Of a stretch of 64,000 nucleotides of DNA, positions 1 through 13,100 are shown in pieces. Position 1 is the stretch's first letter. Each line of letters opens with the position of its first letter. The stretch is from the NCBI GenBank assembly GCA_021464245.1, contig JADCRB010000119.1:124001-188000 (forward strand). Reading direction: 5' to 3'. A program made the translations under genes and the position numbers. The stretch comes from Carallia brachiata. Lineage: Eukaryota; Streptophyta; Magnoliopsida; Malpighiales; Rhizophoraceae. The notes under the pieces are model-generated. The model did no database searches. It had not been told where the DNA came from and saw only the letters and a program-made list of their open reading frames with translations.

Positions 1-3000
1 CCACTCCCAGATGCATCATAGAGAAGGAGACAGGAACTTGCACGCTGCTTCTTCCTAAGAGCTGTCCTATACAATCTACCCGTGTGCAAGGACACATTAA
101 AATTGTTAAGCAGAAGGCATGTCTTGAAGCATGCAAGCAACTTCACACCATTGGTGCTTTAACAGATCATCTTGTTCCTGACATTTTTGTGGAAGAAGCT
201 ATTGCTAAAGAAGTTGGTAATTCCAGCAAGCAACTTCCCATTGTTGCTTCATGTGTCTTTTACAATATTAAATGCTTTCTATAGTTGCAACGGTGTCCAC
301 TCTTTTAGTCTTCTTTTGATATTTTTCTGCTGTCAATATTTATACATTTGAGTCCCTTACATTTCTAATTGTTTGATACACAGGCAACGAACCGTATAAT
401 GATGAACAGCCCATTTACTTCCCACCCGAGCTGGTGAATCAAAGCCCGCAGAAGTTGACAACAAAGTACTGTTGCTATTTAATCAAATTAGATCAATGCT
501 TTCAGCATGATGTTACTGTTCAGGATGTTATGCTTGTCTTGAGAACTGAACTTGAATCAGATATCTCAAGTGCAAATTTTGACTTAGAAGTTGACAGAGG
601 TTTATTGAAGGTGAACTTGAGATATGTTGGAGAGATTAATCTTACTCACGAGCTGGTAGAATCTCTACTGCTTTTTCTTTCTTTTTATTAGTATTTTTTT
701 TTGGGGGGAAAGGGGGGCACTCAGCTGTAGTGATTCTTAAATTAAATGACACATTGTTTTTGGTGTTCTTTTTCACATGTTCAACAGATGCTTCTATGCA
801 GGAGGTTCAATGTCACACTTCTGAAGATCCTTTTATATCATAATCTGAATGAATTGGACAAGGTCTTAAAGGGATTGCAGTTAGGTATTGAACCTGAGGT
901 TGACTATTTTCTACTTCCTGCTATCATCTCTTCCCGTCAACCTTCCATTGATTGGACATCCGTTGCCTCTGTACTTTTCTCATACAAGAATGTGAGGGGG
1001 GATCATAAGAACTGTCCTCTAAAGGACAATGCTCGTTTCATACAGACCAAAAATGGTCTGGTATGCAAATGCAAGCTTCAAAATTCTTTGGTCTATACCC
1101 CACATAATGGAAAAGTCTACTGTGTCAATGGTGCTTTTGATGATCTGAATGGGAACTCCCTTTTGAGCCTGCGGGATAGAAGTCAGATCACCTACAAGAA
1201 ATACTATGAAGTGCGGTGTGTTTTTTCATCTTATCAATATCTTTATATCCCCTTTTAAATTTTTTTTCATCTTATCAATATCTTTATATCCCCTTTTAAA
1301 TTTTTCTTACTCATAATAACACGAAATGCTACATGGCCTTTAAGTAATTCAAATTAACACTGAATTGCAGGCATGGGATTAAATTGTGTTTTGAAAAAGA
1401 AGTGTTACTTAAGGGGCGACATATTTTTCCAGTGCAGAATTACCTACACAGATGCAGACAACAAAAGGAGAAAGGTCGTAGATTCTACTCATCTTATTCC
1501 TCTGATGTCAACTATTTCGTTGGATGGTGTTTGGGAAACAAGAGTTGCAAAATGAAACATTTCTTCCACACATTTTTTGGCCTTTCTACTCATCATATGA
1601 ATCTCAATGCTAAATCATCTCTGGAATCTGATTTGAGCCTATGCAGTGAAATTTCATTTTCTTTGATCACTTAGTTTCAAGCCTTTGCATCATTTTTGTT
1701 TGCAATTCTTTTCCCAATCCATTTTTCTTAAGTACTAGTTTTATAGATGCCATCAAACATGTGGTAATTATACTAGACTATTTTAGTTAAGGGAGATGTA
1801 AAGATGGAGGGGAAGGAATTGTTTGGGGTAGAAGTAGAGGCCAACCTTTTAAAGAAAGTGTTTAGTGAAAACTCTCAATTTCATGTGTGAATATTCAGTA
1901 ACAAAATTCCATCCTTTTTTCTGATTCTCTTTTGGAAAAGCCTCTAATTCAGATATTTGTTGTTTCATAGGTTCGACATTTCATTTGTGTTATTTAGTTA
2001 ATTCAATTGTCTTGTGGCAGAGTCGGAGAATGCATACGTTGAGCTCCCTCCTGAGCTTTGTTGCATCATCATGTCTCCAATATCAACTAGCACCTTTTAT
2101 TCTTTTACATTCATTCCCTCTATTATGCATCGATTGGAGTCTTTGCTCATTGCAATCAACTTGAAGAAGATCCATTTGGATTGCTTTATACAAAATATAG
2201 ACATTCCAACTACAAAGGTACTTTGTTCTGTCTCCTGTCTATTGAATCTGGCTTTGACCCTAAATGAGTTGACCAGTTACCACTCTGTTCTACCCAAAAC
2301 AGTTTCTCTTTGTTCGCATTAAAGCTGAAATGTTAATTTGTCCTCGGGTTTAGTATTTGCAATGGAATCTCAGTGGTGAATCTGTAAATGATCCAGAGAA
2401 GACATAGTAGGTTGAATCATGAATGAAACCGATACAATTGAAACTAACTATCAGCATTAGAGAAACTGATGAAATGGATTTGTTTTCAGTTTGCTGAATC
2501 TGTGGCTTGTTCTGAATTGTTGTTCAGTGGCATAATAAGAGAAACTAATGAATAGCATTTATAGTAGTGTCTGACTTGGTAATTCAGCAATACTTGAAAA
2601 GTATAGTTTGCTGGCACATAGTGCTTGTCTGGCTTACAAATATATGCATGCATCTCTTTTTGGTGGTAGCCATTTCATGATGTATTTCATAACACAAGAT
2701 GAGAAGGCTGCAATGAAGATCCAAATCATTGGCTTCCAATTTATTATGGCGGGTTATTTGTTGTGTCATTAAGCATCAGGTTAGAATGCCAAAAAGGAAA
2801 TTCAAATGCTGATACTTAAGCTTGCATTATTAATCATCGGCTATTGAATATATTGCCATATACTCATATAGTTGTATTCCCATCTTTTCCTGCTTACTTA
2901 TTATGCTATAGAGTTGAACTCTTGTTCCATCACTGTTCCAACTATTTTCTGAATTGTTTCTTTGGACTCATGCCATGCTAACTCTGTATTGTAGATTTTG

Positions 3001-4738
3001 GAGGCAATTACTACCAAAAAATGCCAAGAGAGATTTCATTTGGAATCCTTAGAGACACTTGGAGATTCTTTTCTTAAATATGCCGCCAGCCAGCAACTTT
3101 TCAAAACAGATCAAAATTATCATGAAGGCATTCTGAGCATTAAGAAGGAAAAAATTATTTCTAATGCTGCACTATGCAAACTAGGATGTGACCACAAATT
3201 GCCGGTGACTTTTTCTCTTTAGAGGATTATTCAGCTGTATGTCTCCTGTATTTGATGTTGCTAATCTTTCTTTTGAAAGTGCAGGGATTTATCCGCAATG
3301 AGTCCTTTGATCCTAAAAGGTGGATTATTCCTGGTGACAATTCTGGGAGTTATTCTTTGAAGGAGGAGTTGCTTTCTAATACGAGAAAAGTTTATGCAAG
3401 AGGAATAAGAAAGGTTAAAAATAAGACAGTTGCCGATGTTGTGGAGGCACTAATTGGTGCTTACCTTAGCTCTGCCAGTGAAGTAGGAGCTCTGCTATTT
3501 ATGAATTGGATTGGTATAAAGGTGGATTTCGTTGATATACCGTATCAAAGGGACTTTAAACTGCAGCCACACACATTAGTTAATGTCAGACATTTGGAGT
3601 CAGTGTTGAACTACTCGTTCAGGGACCCCTCTCTGTTAGTTGAGGCACTTACTCATGGTTCTTACATGCTCCCTGAAATTCCAAGATGTTATCAGGTAAT
3701 TTTATCAAAATTACAACATGTTATCAGATGCTTCAAATAAGTAAGTATACATTGGTTTTCAATTACATCATAGTGCTGTAGCCTGTGGGTACTCGATCAA
3801 TACTTTTCTGCTAGTCAAAGGTCGGTTTCACACATTCTTAATATTACAGTACTTGTTTCTTTGACCTATGGCTGCAATCTGTTAAATTTTGGGCAGCGGC
3901 TTGAATTTCTGGGCGATTCTGTATTAGATTATCTTGTGACGATGCATCTGTACCTCAAATACCCTGAGATGTCACCAGGACTATTGACCGACATGAGGTC
4001 TGCTTCAGTGAATAATGACTGTTATGCTCAATCTGCCATTAAGGGAGGATTGTACAAACACATACTTCATGCATCACAGAAGCTTCACAAAGATATAGCT
4101 GATGTTATTAAAAATTTCGAGAAAATATCTTCAGAATCAACTTTTGGATGGGAATCTGAGGTATCACTGCCCAAGGTTAGTCAATTGCAGTAATTAATAT
4201 ATTTTAATATGTAAGACTAAGACCTTGTCCTTGTCTTGCTTTTTTTTTAAAAAAAATTAGTTTTTTACAAATGTCATTTTGTTTAGGGTTATTAGGACAT
4301 TGACTAGGCGTTTTCTTGTCTGGATTTTTGTAACAGGTACTGGGAGATGTCGTAGAGTCTCTGGCAGGTGCTATTCTTGTCGATTCGGGATACAACAAGA
4401 AGGCTGTGTTTAGAAGTATAAGGCCATTGTTGGAACCTATGATCACTCCAGAGACAGTCAGGTTCCATCCCGTCAGAGAGCTGAATGAAGTATGTCAGAA
4501 ACAAAATTTTGAGCGGAAAAATTCCATTTTTGCAAGGGAAAATGGAACGACTTCTTGTACCATTGAGGTTGAAGCAAATGGAGAAATATTTAGGCACACA
4601 GCCTCAGCTAAAGATAAGAAGATGGCAAAGAAAAATGCTGCCGGGGCAGTGTTGAAGGCCCTGAAAGAAAGCATACATTATACAGTAGTAACTACTAGTA
4701 AAGCATCATCATCATCATCGTCAGAGGCAAACAGCTAA
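1..4738 (+). CDS. DCL2: Dicer-like 2 endoribonuclease (DCL2), copy 1, 5' end outside the window
   Basis: DCL2 cuts long double-stranded RNA into about 22-nt siRNAs and acts in antiviral and transgene silencing (family knowledge). Exons read: 1-216, 384-655, 788-1215, 1371-1474, 2021-2217, 2995-3204, 3285-3695, 3897-4175, 4337-4738; all junctions are GT-AG and keep frame. The visible protein starts inside the Dicer dimerisation domain (DUF283), then has the platform/PAZ region ([11 protein letters not shown] in exon 5), RNase IIIa ([15 protein letters not shown], then [12 protein letters not shown]), RNase IIIb ([13 protein letters not shown], then [16 protein letters not shown]) and a C-terminal dsRNA-binding domain ([12 protein letters not shown]). 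The acidic catalytic residues of both RNase III domains are present. The protein ends in a Ser-rich tail coded by a TCA repeat. The order and the motifs KTLTNLVPDI-like, GFIRNE and RSASVNN fit DCL2 better than DCL1, 3 or 4. The helicase part must lie to the left. Confidence 0.93.
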
Positions 4739-5069
4739 CCGGTGGGAATGGAGGAGGAGTATTAATAATCTCACCCATTGCCATCGGCCTGTTTGTCTAA
4801 TATTAATTTATGTGTGTATTTATATGAAAAACCAAATTGTACTGTACTTGGTACGCATTATTATCACTTGTTTATTTCAGAATAAAAAAGGAAAAGAGAA
4901 TTCTGAATCCTTCCGTTTGCGCAACCAAAAACTAAAAAAAAAAAAAAAAAAAGGAAAAAGGAGAGAGAATTCCTTGTCTTTCGTATTAAGATATGGAATA
5001 TGTTGTCTTGAAACGACGTGTCGTTAGGTATATGAGTAGAAAATTTTTGGGTTGAAATTCGACAATCTG
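145..5069 (+). repeat. Tandem duplicon, left copy
   Basis: Collinear with 10212-15132 at high identity by eye, in exons, introns and about 330 bp of 3' flank. The left edge is in the DUF283 exon, the right edge at the shared CGACAATCTG (ends 5069 here, 15132 there). Confidence 0.9.
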
Positions 5070-5317
5070 ATGTAAATAAAAAAAGATAAAAAAAAAAAAA
5101 AACCTTTAGCAGTCGGAACTGAGTATGGACGGACTTTTTGTTTGGTTTGGGGGGCGCGGCAGAGCAGTCGGAACATTATATGTCTAGCAGCCATCGAACC
5201 AAACAAAATTAGAATGACTTCTTGAAAGGCCCACAAACTCTTGTTACTTCACAGGCCCTAAACGCTCAGGCCTACAAAACAATGCATTCGCACTTTGTGA
5301 GAAAACATGAGCTAGAA
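4739..5317. other. DCL2 copy 1 3' flank
   Basis: Likely 3' UTR with A-rich tracts at 4935-4952 and 5088-5102. It includes an inverted repeat AACGAC/GTCGTT at 5012-5025, whose arms are also present after copy 2. No gene seen. Confidence 0.5.
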
Positions 5318-5468
5318 TGGTTGAGGGGGTTATCTCTCAATCAGTAGATTATCTCTCAATCAGTAGATGAGGGGTTCAAATCTCACCAAATCTCACTTCC
5401 CCCTCTCCAAATGTCCAATAAGGCTCCTTACAGATCAAAAAAAAAAAAGAAAAAAAAGAAAACAAAGG
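5318..5468 (+). mobile_element. tRNA-derived SINE with target site duplication
   Basis: The element starts with a pol III box A-like TGGTTGAGGGG (5318), has box B-like GGTTCAAATCT at 5373-5383 and ends in an A-rich tail. It is flanked by a 17-bp near-perfect direct repeat, GAAAACATGAGCTAGAA (5301-5317) and GAAAACATGAGCTGGAA (5469-5485). An internal stretch TATCTCTCAATCAGTAGAT is tandemly doubled (5331-5368). A relative lies at about 48503-48630. Confidence 0.75.
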
Positions 5469-5485
5469 GAAAACATGAGCTGGAA

Positions 5486-6490
5486 CATTATATGTCATGG
5501 AGACGGGGGAAGCAAACTCCTCAGGTCAGGGATATTATGCAGCATTCTCTGGCATAATTAACAGAAATTTAAATGCAAAAGAACACAGAAAGCATTGATA
5601 TTGAGGCTTGAGCACACTGTGCGCATGTGCAACAATGTGAATTGAGTAGGCACAACAACACTCAGGAATTGTATCAAAGGCACATAAACAAGTAATCCGG
5701 AGTTGAGAAAATGTGAAATGTAAGTAGAGATGCAATGAGTGTGGGAGAAGGGGGAACGACAAGTGGATATACCTGGAGGAAGAGATTGCTTCCAACTTGT
5801 CAAGCCTTGTCAAAGTCGTACACACAGAGTGTGTAAAGATACTTGGAACAACGGACCCTGAACTTAGACCACATTTTTGGACTTCTTAATTTTGACAGAA
5901 TGGGGGCATCCTTCCTTCGAGTTGTGAGAGGACAGGTTATACTTTGTTAACTAAACAAACAGCATCAACACCAGCAACAACAACAACAACAACAACAACA
6001 CAACATATGAATGTGGACTGGATGACAGACACCCTACTGTCTGACTTTGACTTCTTTCTGATTTCATCATCATCATCATTATCATCTATCATTCTACCCT
6101 TTTTACTAAATATAAATAATAATAAAATAATAAAATAATAAAAATAGGAGGATAACATTAACACATGAACACGATTTGCTATCTGACGAAATGAGGATAA
6201 GGGGGAGCATAGCCAAAAAGACAGAAAAATAGATCGAAGAAGAAGATCATCAAGTGAAGCACAGATGAGAGACAATATGATCATATGATATGATAATGAG
6301 CATCAGATGAGATGATTAAATCGTACCATTTTGCGCGTTTTATATGTATCTTCCTTCTTCTTCTTCTTCTTCTTCTTCTTCAAGCCTCTGGCCCGTGTGT
6401 GTGTTGAAGACAAGAGGATGGAGTCGGTGGAGAGGAGCAGAGCCAGGGGTCGTCTTCAACAGCCGCCCGCCTCCAGCGCGTTTTGGTTGG
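5486..6490. other. Intergenic DNA with microsatellites
   Basis: No supported gene. CAA repeats at about 5971-6001 and a TTC repeat at about 6352-6380 dominate. An ATG at 6418 opens a short GC-rich frame that runs into the LINE; I cannot assign it. Confidence 0.4.
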
Positions 6491-8432
6491 TTCTATACAT
6501 CAGGCAAAGGCTCTTAGCCGCCATGCAGGTGTTTCACTTACAAAGGACCTGGGAAGATACCTTGGTGTACCTATACTTTATGGTCGGATTACTTTTGCAA
6601 CGTATAAGGATGTTGTTGATAAAGTACAATTATAATTGGCTGGGTGGAAAGCTAAATGCTTGCATTTTGGAGAAAGATTAACATTGGTTAAATCGACCCT
6701 TTCATCTATACCCACATACACTATGCAAACCTCTTGCCTACCTGTTGGTGTATGTAAGACCATTGACCGGGTAAAAAGGAATTTTCTTTGGGCCGACACT
6801 GATTGTTCTAGAAAAGTTCACCTGATTAACTGGAAGATAATTTGCACCTCTAAGAAGGCAAGGGGTCTTGGAATAAGAGCCACCAGGGATATGAACAAGG
6901 CTATGATATCGAAATTAGGATGGCGAGCTTGCAAGGAGAAAGACAGCCTATGGGTTCGAGTACTACAGACAAAGTATTGCTGCCAAGGGGTTGACATGTG
7001 CTCCTTTGAACGCCGAAGCTCCTCCTCCTACACTTGGAAGAGCCTTGGTGTTGCTGGAGATTGTCTTAAAATGGGGCTTCAATGGCGAGTTGGAAATGGA
7101 CTTACCACCAAATTTTGGGCTGACCCCTGGGTGCTACCTGAAAATCTATCTTCTCTTGCTCTCACAACAATAAGTCAGGATGAAGCTCGGTTATGGGTGG
7201 CAGATTTCTGGAGGCCAAATGAGGGTTGGAATTGGAGCATGATTTGTGGAAAGCTCTCACAATGGGCAGTGCATAAATTAGCAACTTACTTGGTCCATGG
7301 CAATAAGGACAATGATGATGTACTAGCATGGAGATATGCCTCTGATGGTATGTTCACGGTGAGAACAACATATAATGCTATATGTCCTACCAATACATGT
7401 GCTAATGGGGATGTGTTTAAAGCCATATGGACCGTACCTGTTCCCAAAAAGGTCCGTTGCTTTCTTTGGAGGCTAGGCCATGGACGGCTTCTTACAAATG
7501 TAGAGAGATGGATTCACAGCATGGGAGATTTCAAGACTTGTCCTTTGTGCCATGTGCAAGATGAGACGATTATACACCTACTTTGGGACTGTCATAAGGC
7601 TAAGGAGATCTGGATGCAGCTTGGAGATCGGATTTCTTCTGCATCCCGCTTACAGAGTGGTTTAAATGGAACTTAGTGAATACAGGGAAGGACAAGCAGT
7701 TAAGCAAGTGGGGGTCAATTTTTTCCCTTGCATGTTGGTGGATTTGGAAGTGGCGCAATGACTATGTATTGGGAGGAATCTCCTCGTCAGGATACTCAGC
7801 TAATTTATCTTACATCAAGCGAAGGAGTAGGAGGAAGCATGGGATATAGGTGACGGTGGAGAGACTATTCGTAAAAGAGAAACCATTTTCATAGGGTGGC
7901 AATTGGCACCTCCTGGTTGCATTAAAATTAATACTCAGTTCATGGCCGGGGCTATGCTTGCGCTAGTGGCTTAGCTCAAGGCTTCTGTGACTCATGGGTT
8001 GAAGGTTTTGTGTGTAATATTGGACCAAGTAATATCTTTGCTACAGAAATTTATGGCATACTTTAAGGTTTTAAAATTGTTTGGGAAAAAGTTTTTAGAG
8101 TTATCATTATTGAGATAGATTTATAGATAGTTTGTCAAGTCATTTTACAGGGTGTACCCATTACCTCCCCCAAATTTAATTTGGTAGCTCGCTGTCAGGA
8201 ACTCTTACAAAGAAATTGGTATGTTCGTATCATGCATGTGTACAGAGAAAAGAATAAAGCGGTAAATTGAATAGCTTTTTATACAGTTTCATGTTGTGCT
8301 GGTTTGACGCTCTTACAAGAACCTCCCCTGAAAGTTTCTTTTTTTATTCAGGCTGACTTGATTAAATTTCAGCTCATTAGAGATGTAACTACTTAACTTT
8401 TGAACTTGTCATCTCTTTTAATCAAAAAAAAA
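6491..8432 (+). mobile_element. 5'-truncated LINE (L1-like non-LTR retrotransposon), decayed
   Basis: The segment translates to the C-terminal part of a plant LINE polyprotein: end of reverse transcriptase (SLTKDLGRYLGVPILYGR, then a TAA), the connection LAGWKAKCLHFGERLTLVKS, and a zinc-finger reverse transcriptase region ending in the Cys/His motif CPLCHVQDETIIHLLWDC at about 7540-7593. Longest open stretch is 6636-7676. From about 7700 to 8300 there are broken RNase H-like pieces with stops in all frames, then a short A-run at 8424-8432. The 5' edge is approximate. No clear target duplication was found. It sits between the two DCL2 copies. Confidence 0.85.
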
Positions 8433-9907
8433 TTATTAATAATAAGTTGGAGGATACCACTACACTAACCGAGGATTTTGTCCGAATATTTTTTATGAAA
8501 TTAACTTTTTATAATAATTACTTAACTTTTTGCAACGACACTTCTATATTTTATAATAAAAAAATAAAAATATATAACGGTATTTTTGAGTTGTGAAAAA
8601 TAAAAATATTGTAGTAAAAATTTAGGTGACTGTTGTATTTGGGTAAAATTATCAGAGAAATTTTACCCGAAGCTGTAACATTTTAGATTTAAAAAAATAA
8701 AAAACAAAACAAAATAATGCCGTGTCTTTATCAAATCTTCCGACCATGCTAACTCAATCTTTCTTTTCATATTTACCTGTATACCCCCTCTCTCTCTTTC
8801 CGTCTAACTCTTCCTGTGTCTGCATATCTTTACTTCTTTACCCTCCTTATTGTATTTTATTATTATTATTTTTTAACATGTTATTTTACCCTTTTTAATT
8901 AATCTTAGTAATCACCTTTCTTCTTATTTAATTTTGAATCAAAATGCCGTATCAGTATCAGTATCAATAACAGTAAGTATTATTATGTATATAATTATAA
9001 AAAAAAAAAAGAATAGATGACTGTTATATGTTGGAGAAATGTAAAAATGACACTAGAAAAGTTTTGAATTGAGTTGAGTTAAGTCGAATTTATACGTTAC
9101 GGATGTGAATTATTGCATCTACAATGGATTGGTGGTCGTGAAGTGAAAGCAAATCAAATTAAATCAACACTATTTGGGTATGTGATTGTGAGACAAAATC
9201 ATCTAAAATTTATTTGCCTAATTTTACTGAATGTCTGTGTCTGTGAGATTGGGCATACTTGCTCTTCCTCATGTATATATATATATATTCTTTGCCTTTT
9301 ATTAATTAGATTACTATCAACTAACAACAAGGTAAGGCAAGGGAGCTAACTCCAAATCCAAAATGCCTAAAATAATTTAATTTAATAAATGAAATGTACA
9401 TGAGATTGGGAATTCGGGATAGGGTGGGTGGTTTCCCTTGCCATTTTGTTTTCTGGGTGAGTGGGTGGGTTTATCTCATTAATTATAATTAATTAATGAA
9501 AGCAGTGGCCAATTAGCACTGAGTTAATAATAAATTAGTATGTTTTTATATTGAAAATTTAAATTTGAGCACACATGTTTGTATTTTTTCTTGACAAATA
9601 TTTGGTGGCTCTAAAAATGTAGCGAAATTCTGTGATGCGATATTAGTGTCCAAAGTCGATAATCACCGTAAATTTTAATGATAGAGTCACATTCAATCTC
9701 ATTAATATTTAAATAATAAATTTACTCCTATAAAAATGACTGAATAAGATGTTGATAAGTAAAAATTATTCATAACTCAAATTATGTTTTTCATGGCTGA
9801 CGTATATGTAATAATATTTTTTTTTGGTTCGAAACAAAATTAGCGCTGACGTTGCCTCGGACGAGGACGACACGCACGGGCACACACTGACCGTGTCATA
9901 GATGACG

Positions 9908-9942
<35 letters not shown>

Positions 9943-10192
9943 GACCAAAAGACCCAAAAGCAAAGGTCCTTGGTAAGTAAGTAGTCCAGTTGGAAGTCCT
10001 TGGTAAGCAAGGTCTCTATAACACAGTCAAATCAATACCAAAAGCAAATCCAATCCCTTTTAAAAAAAAAAAATTCAATTAATAAAATAATTTGATATTA
10101 AATACCCGACCCTTTCCCCTTCCCCAATTGAAATTGAAGAGGCTATACAGACTACTGACTGCACTACCCTCCTCTTTGTTTTTACTGCTGCT
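8433..10192. other. AT-rich spacer upstream of DCL2 copy 2
   Basis: No coding region seen. It holds a GA repeat followed by a G-run at about 9907-9943. The last few hundred bases must supply any promoter for DCL2 copy 2. A TCTATAAC at about 10014 is a weak TATA-like candidate. Confidence 0.4.
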
Positions 10193-13100
10193 ATGGCGTT
10201 GGCGTACAATGACACCATTGGTGCTTCAACAGATCATCTTGTTCCTGACATTTTTGTAAAAGAAGCTACTGCTAAAGAAGTTGGTAATTCCGGCTAGCAA
10301 TTTCCTGTTGTTGCTTCGTGTGTCTTTTACAATGTTAAAATGCTTTCTACAGTTGGAACGGTGTCTCCTCTTTTCAGTCATCTTTTGATAGTTTTCTGCT
10401 GTCAATATTTCTACATTCGAGTCCCTTACATTTCTAATTGTTCGATACACAGGCAATGAAGCGTGTTATGAAGAACAACCCATTTACTTCCCACCCGAGC
10501 TGGTGAATCAAAGCCCGCGGAAGTCGACAACAAAGTACTCTTGCTACTTAATCAAATTAGATCAGTGCTTTCAATATGGTGTTTCTGTTCACGATGTCAT
10601 GCTTGTCTTGAGGACTGAACTTGAATCAGATATCTCAACTGCAAATTTTGACTTAGAAGTTGACAGAGGTTTATTGACGGTGAACTTGAGATATGTTGGA
10701 GAGATTAATCTTACTCACGAGCTGGTAGGATCTCTACTGCTTTTTCTTTCTTTTTATTTTATTATATATATATTTTTTGGTTTTGGGGGGGGGGGGGGGG
10801 CGCACTCAGCTGCAGCGATTGTCAAATGAAATGACACATTGTTTTTGGTGTTCTTTTTCACATGTTCAACAGATGCTTCTATGCAGGAGGTTCAATGTCG
10901 CACTTCTGAAGATCCTTTTAGATCATAATCTGAATGAATTGGACATGGTTTTAAAGGGATTGCAGTTAGGTGTTGACCCTGAGGTTGACTATTTTCTACT
11001 TCCTGCCATTAGCTCTTCCTGTCAACCTTCCATTGATTGGACATCCGTTGACTCTGTGCTTTTCTCCTACCAAAATGTGAGGGAGGATCATAAGAACTGT
11101 CCTCTAAAGGACAATGCTCGTCTCATACAGACCAAAAATGGTCTGGTATGCATATGCATGCTTCAAAATTCTTTGGTCTACACCCCGCATAATGGAAAAG
11201 TCTACTGTGTCAATGGTGCTTTTGATGATCTGAATGGGAACTCCCTTTTGAGGCTGCGGAAAAGACGTCCGATCACCTACAAGGACTACTATGAAAAGCA
11301 GTGTGTTTTTACCTCTTATCAATATCTTTGTATCCCCTTTTAAATTTTTCTTACTCATACTAACACGAAATGCTACATGGCCTTTAAGTAATTCAAATTA
11401 GTACTGCATTGCAGGCATGGGATTAAATTGTGCTTTGAAAAAGAAGTGTTACTTAAGGGGCGACATATTTTTCTAGTGCAGAATTACCTTCACAGATGCA
11501 GACAACAAAAGGAGAAAGGTCGTAGATTCTACTCATCTTATTCCTCTGATGTTAACTATTTTGTTGGATGGTGTTTAGGAAACAAGATTGCAAAACGAAA
11601 CATTTCTTCCACACATTTTTTTGCCTTTCTGCTATGAATCTCAATGTTAAATCATCTCTGGAATCTGATTTGAGCCTAGGCAGTGAAATTTCATTTTCTT
11701 TGATCACTTAGTTTCAAGCCTTTGCATCATTTGCGTTTGCAATTCTTTTCCCAGTCCATTTTTCTTAAGTACTAGTTCTATATATGCCATCAAACGTTTG
11801 GTAATTATACTAGACTATTTTAGTTAAGGGAGATGAAAAGATGGAGGGGAAGGAATTGTTTGGGGTAGAAGTAGCGGCCAACCTTTTAAAGAAAGTGTTT
11901 AGTGAAAACTTGTAATTTCATGTGTGAATATTCTGTAACAAAATTCCATCCTTTCTTCTGATTCTCTTTTGGAAAAGCCTCTAATTCAGATGTTATTTGT
12001 TTCATAGGTTTGACATTTCATTTGTGTTATTTAGTTAATTCAGTTGTGTTGTGGCAGAGTCGGAGAATGCATACGTTGAGCTACCTCCTGAGCTTTGTTG
12101 CATCGTCATGTCTCCAATATCAACTGGCACCTTTTATTCTTTTACATTCATTCCCTCTATTATGCATCGATTGGAGTCTTTGCTCATTGCGAACAACTTG
12201 AAGAAGATTCATTTGGATTGCTTTATACAAAATATTGACATTCCAACTACAAAGGTACTTTGTTCTGTCTCCTGTCTATTGAATCTGTTTTTGACCCTAA
12301 ATGAGTTGACCAGTTACCACTCTGTTCTACCCAAAACAGTTCCTTTCTGTTCACATTAAAGCTGAAATGTTAATTTGTCCTCGCATTTAGTATGTGCAAT
12401 GGAATCTCAGTGGTGAATCTGTAAATGATCTAGAGAAGACATATTAGGTTGAATCACGAATGAAACCGGTACAAATTGAAACTAACTATCAGCATTAGAG
12501 AAACTGATGAAATGGATTTGTTTTCAGTTTGCTCAATCTGTGGCTTGTTCTGAATTGTTGTTCAGCGGCATAATAAGAGAAACTAATGAATAGCATTTAG
12601 AGTAGTGTCTGACTTGGTAATTCAGCAATACTTGAAAAGTATAGTTTGCCGGCACATATTGCTTGTCTGGCTTACAAATATATGCATGCATCTCTTTTTG
12701 GTGGTAGCCATTTCATGATGTATTTCATAACACAAGATGGGAAGGCTAAAATGAAGATCCGAATCATTGGCTTCCAATTTATTATGGCGGGTTATTTGTT
12801 GTGTCATTAAGCATGACGTTAGAATGCCAAAAAGGAAATTCAAATGATGATACTTGAAGTTGCATTATTAATCATCAGCAATTGAATATATTGCCATACA
12901 CTCATATAGTTGCATTCCCAGCTTTTCCTGCTTACTTATTATGCTATGGAGTTGAACTCTTGTTCCATCACTGTTGCCACTATTTTCTGAATTGTTTCTT
13001 TGGACTCATGCCATGCTAACTTTGTATTGTAGATTTTGGAGGCAATTACCACGAAAAAATGCCAAGAGATATTTCATTTGGAATCCTTAGAGACACTTGG

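Noticed and set aside
5012..5025. Inverted repeat AACGAC/GTCGTT after DCL2 copy 1, also after copy 2
   Set aside because: Present in both copies simply because it lies inside the duplicon; too short to claim a function.
6331..6681. Open frame with a long Phe run near the LINE
   Set aside because: It crosses a TTC repeat and runs out of frame into LINE sequence.
10284..10300. In-frame TAG soon after the start of DCL2 copy 2
   Set aside because: It lies in intron 1; the GT at 10284 matches the donor used in copy 1, and the AG at 10451-10452 restores the frame.
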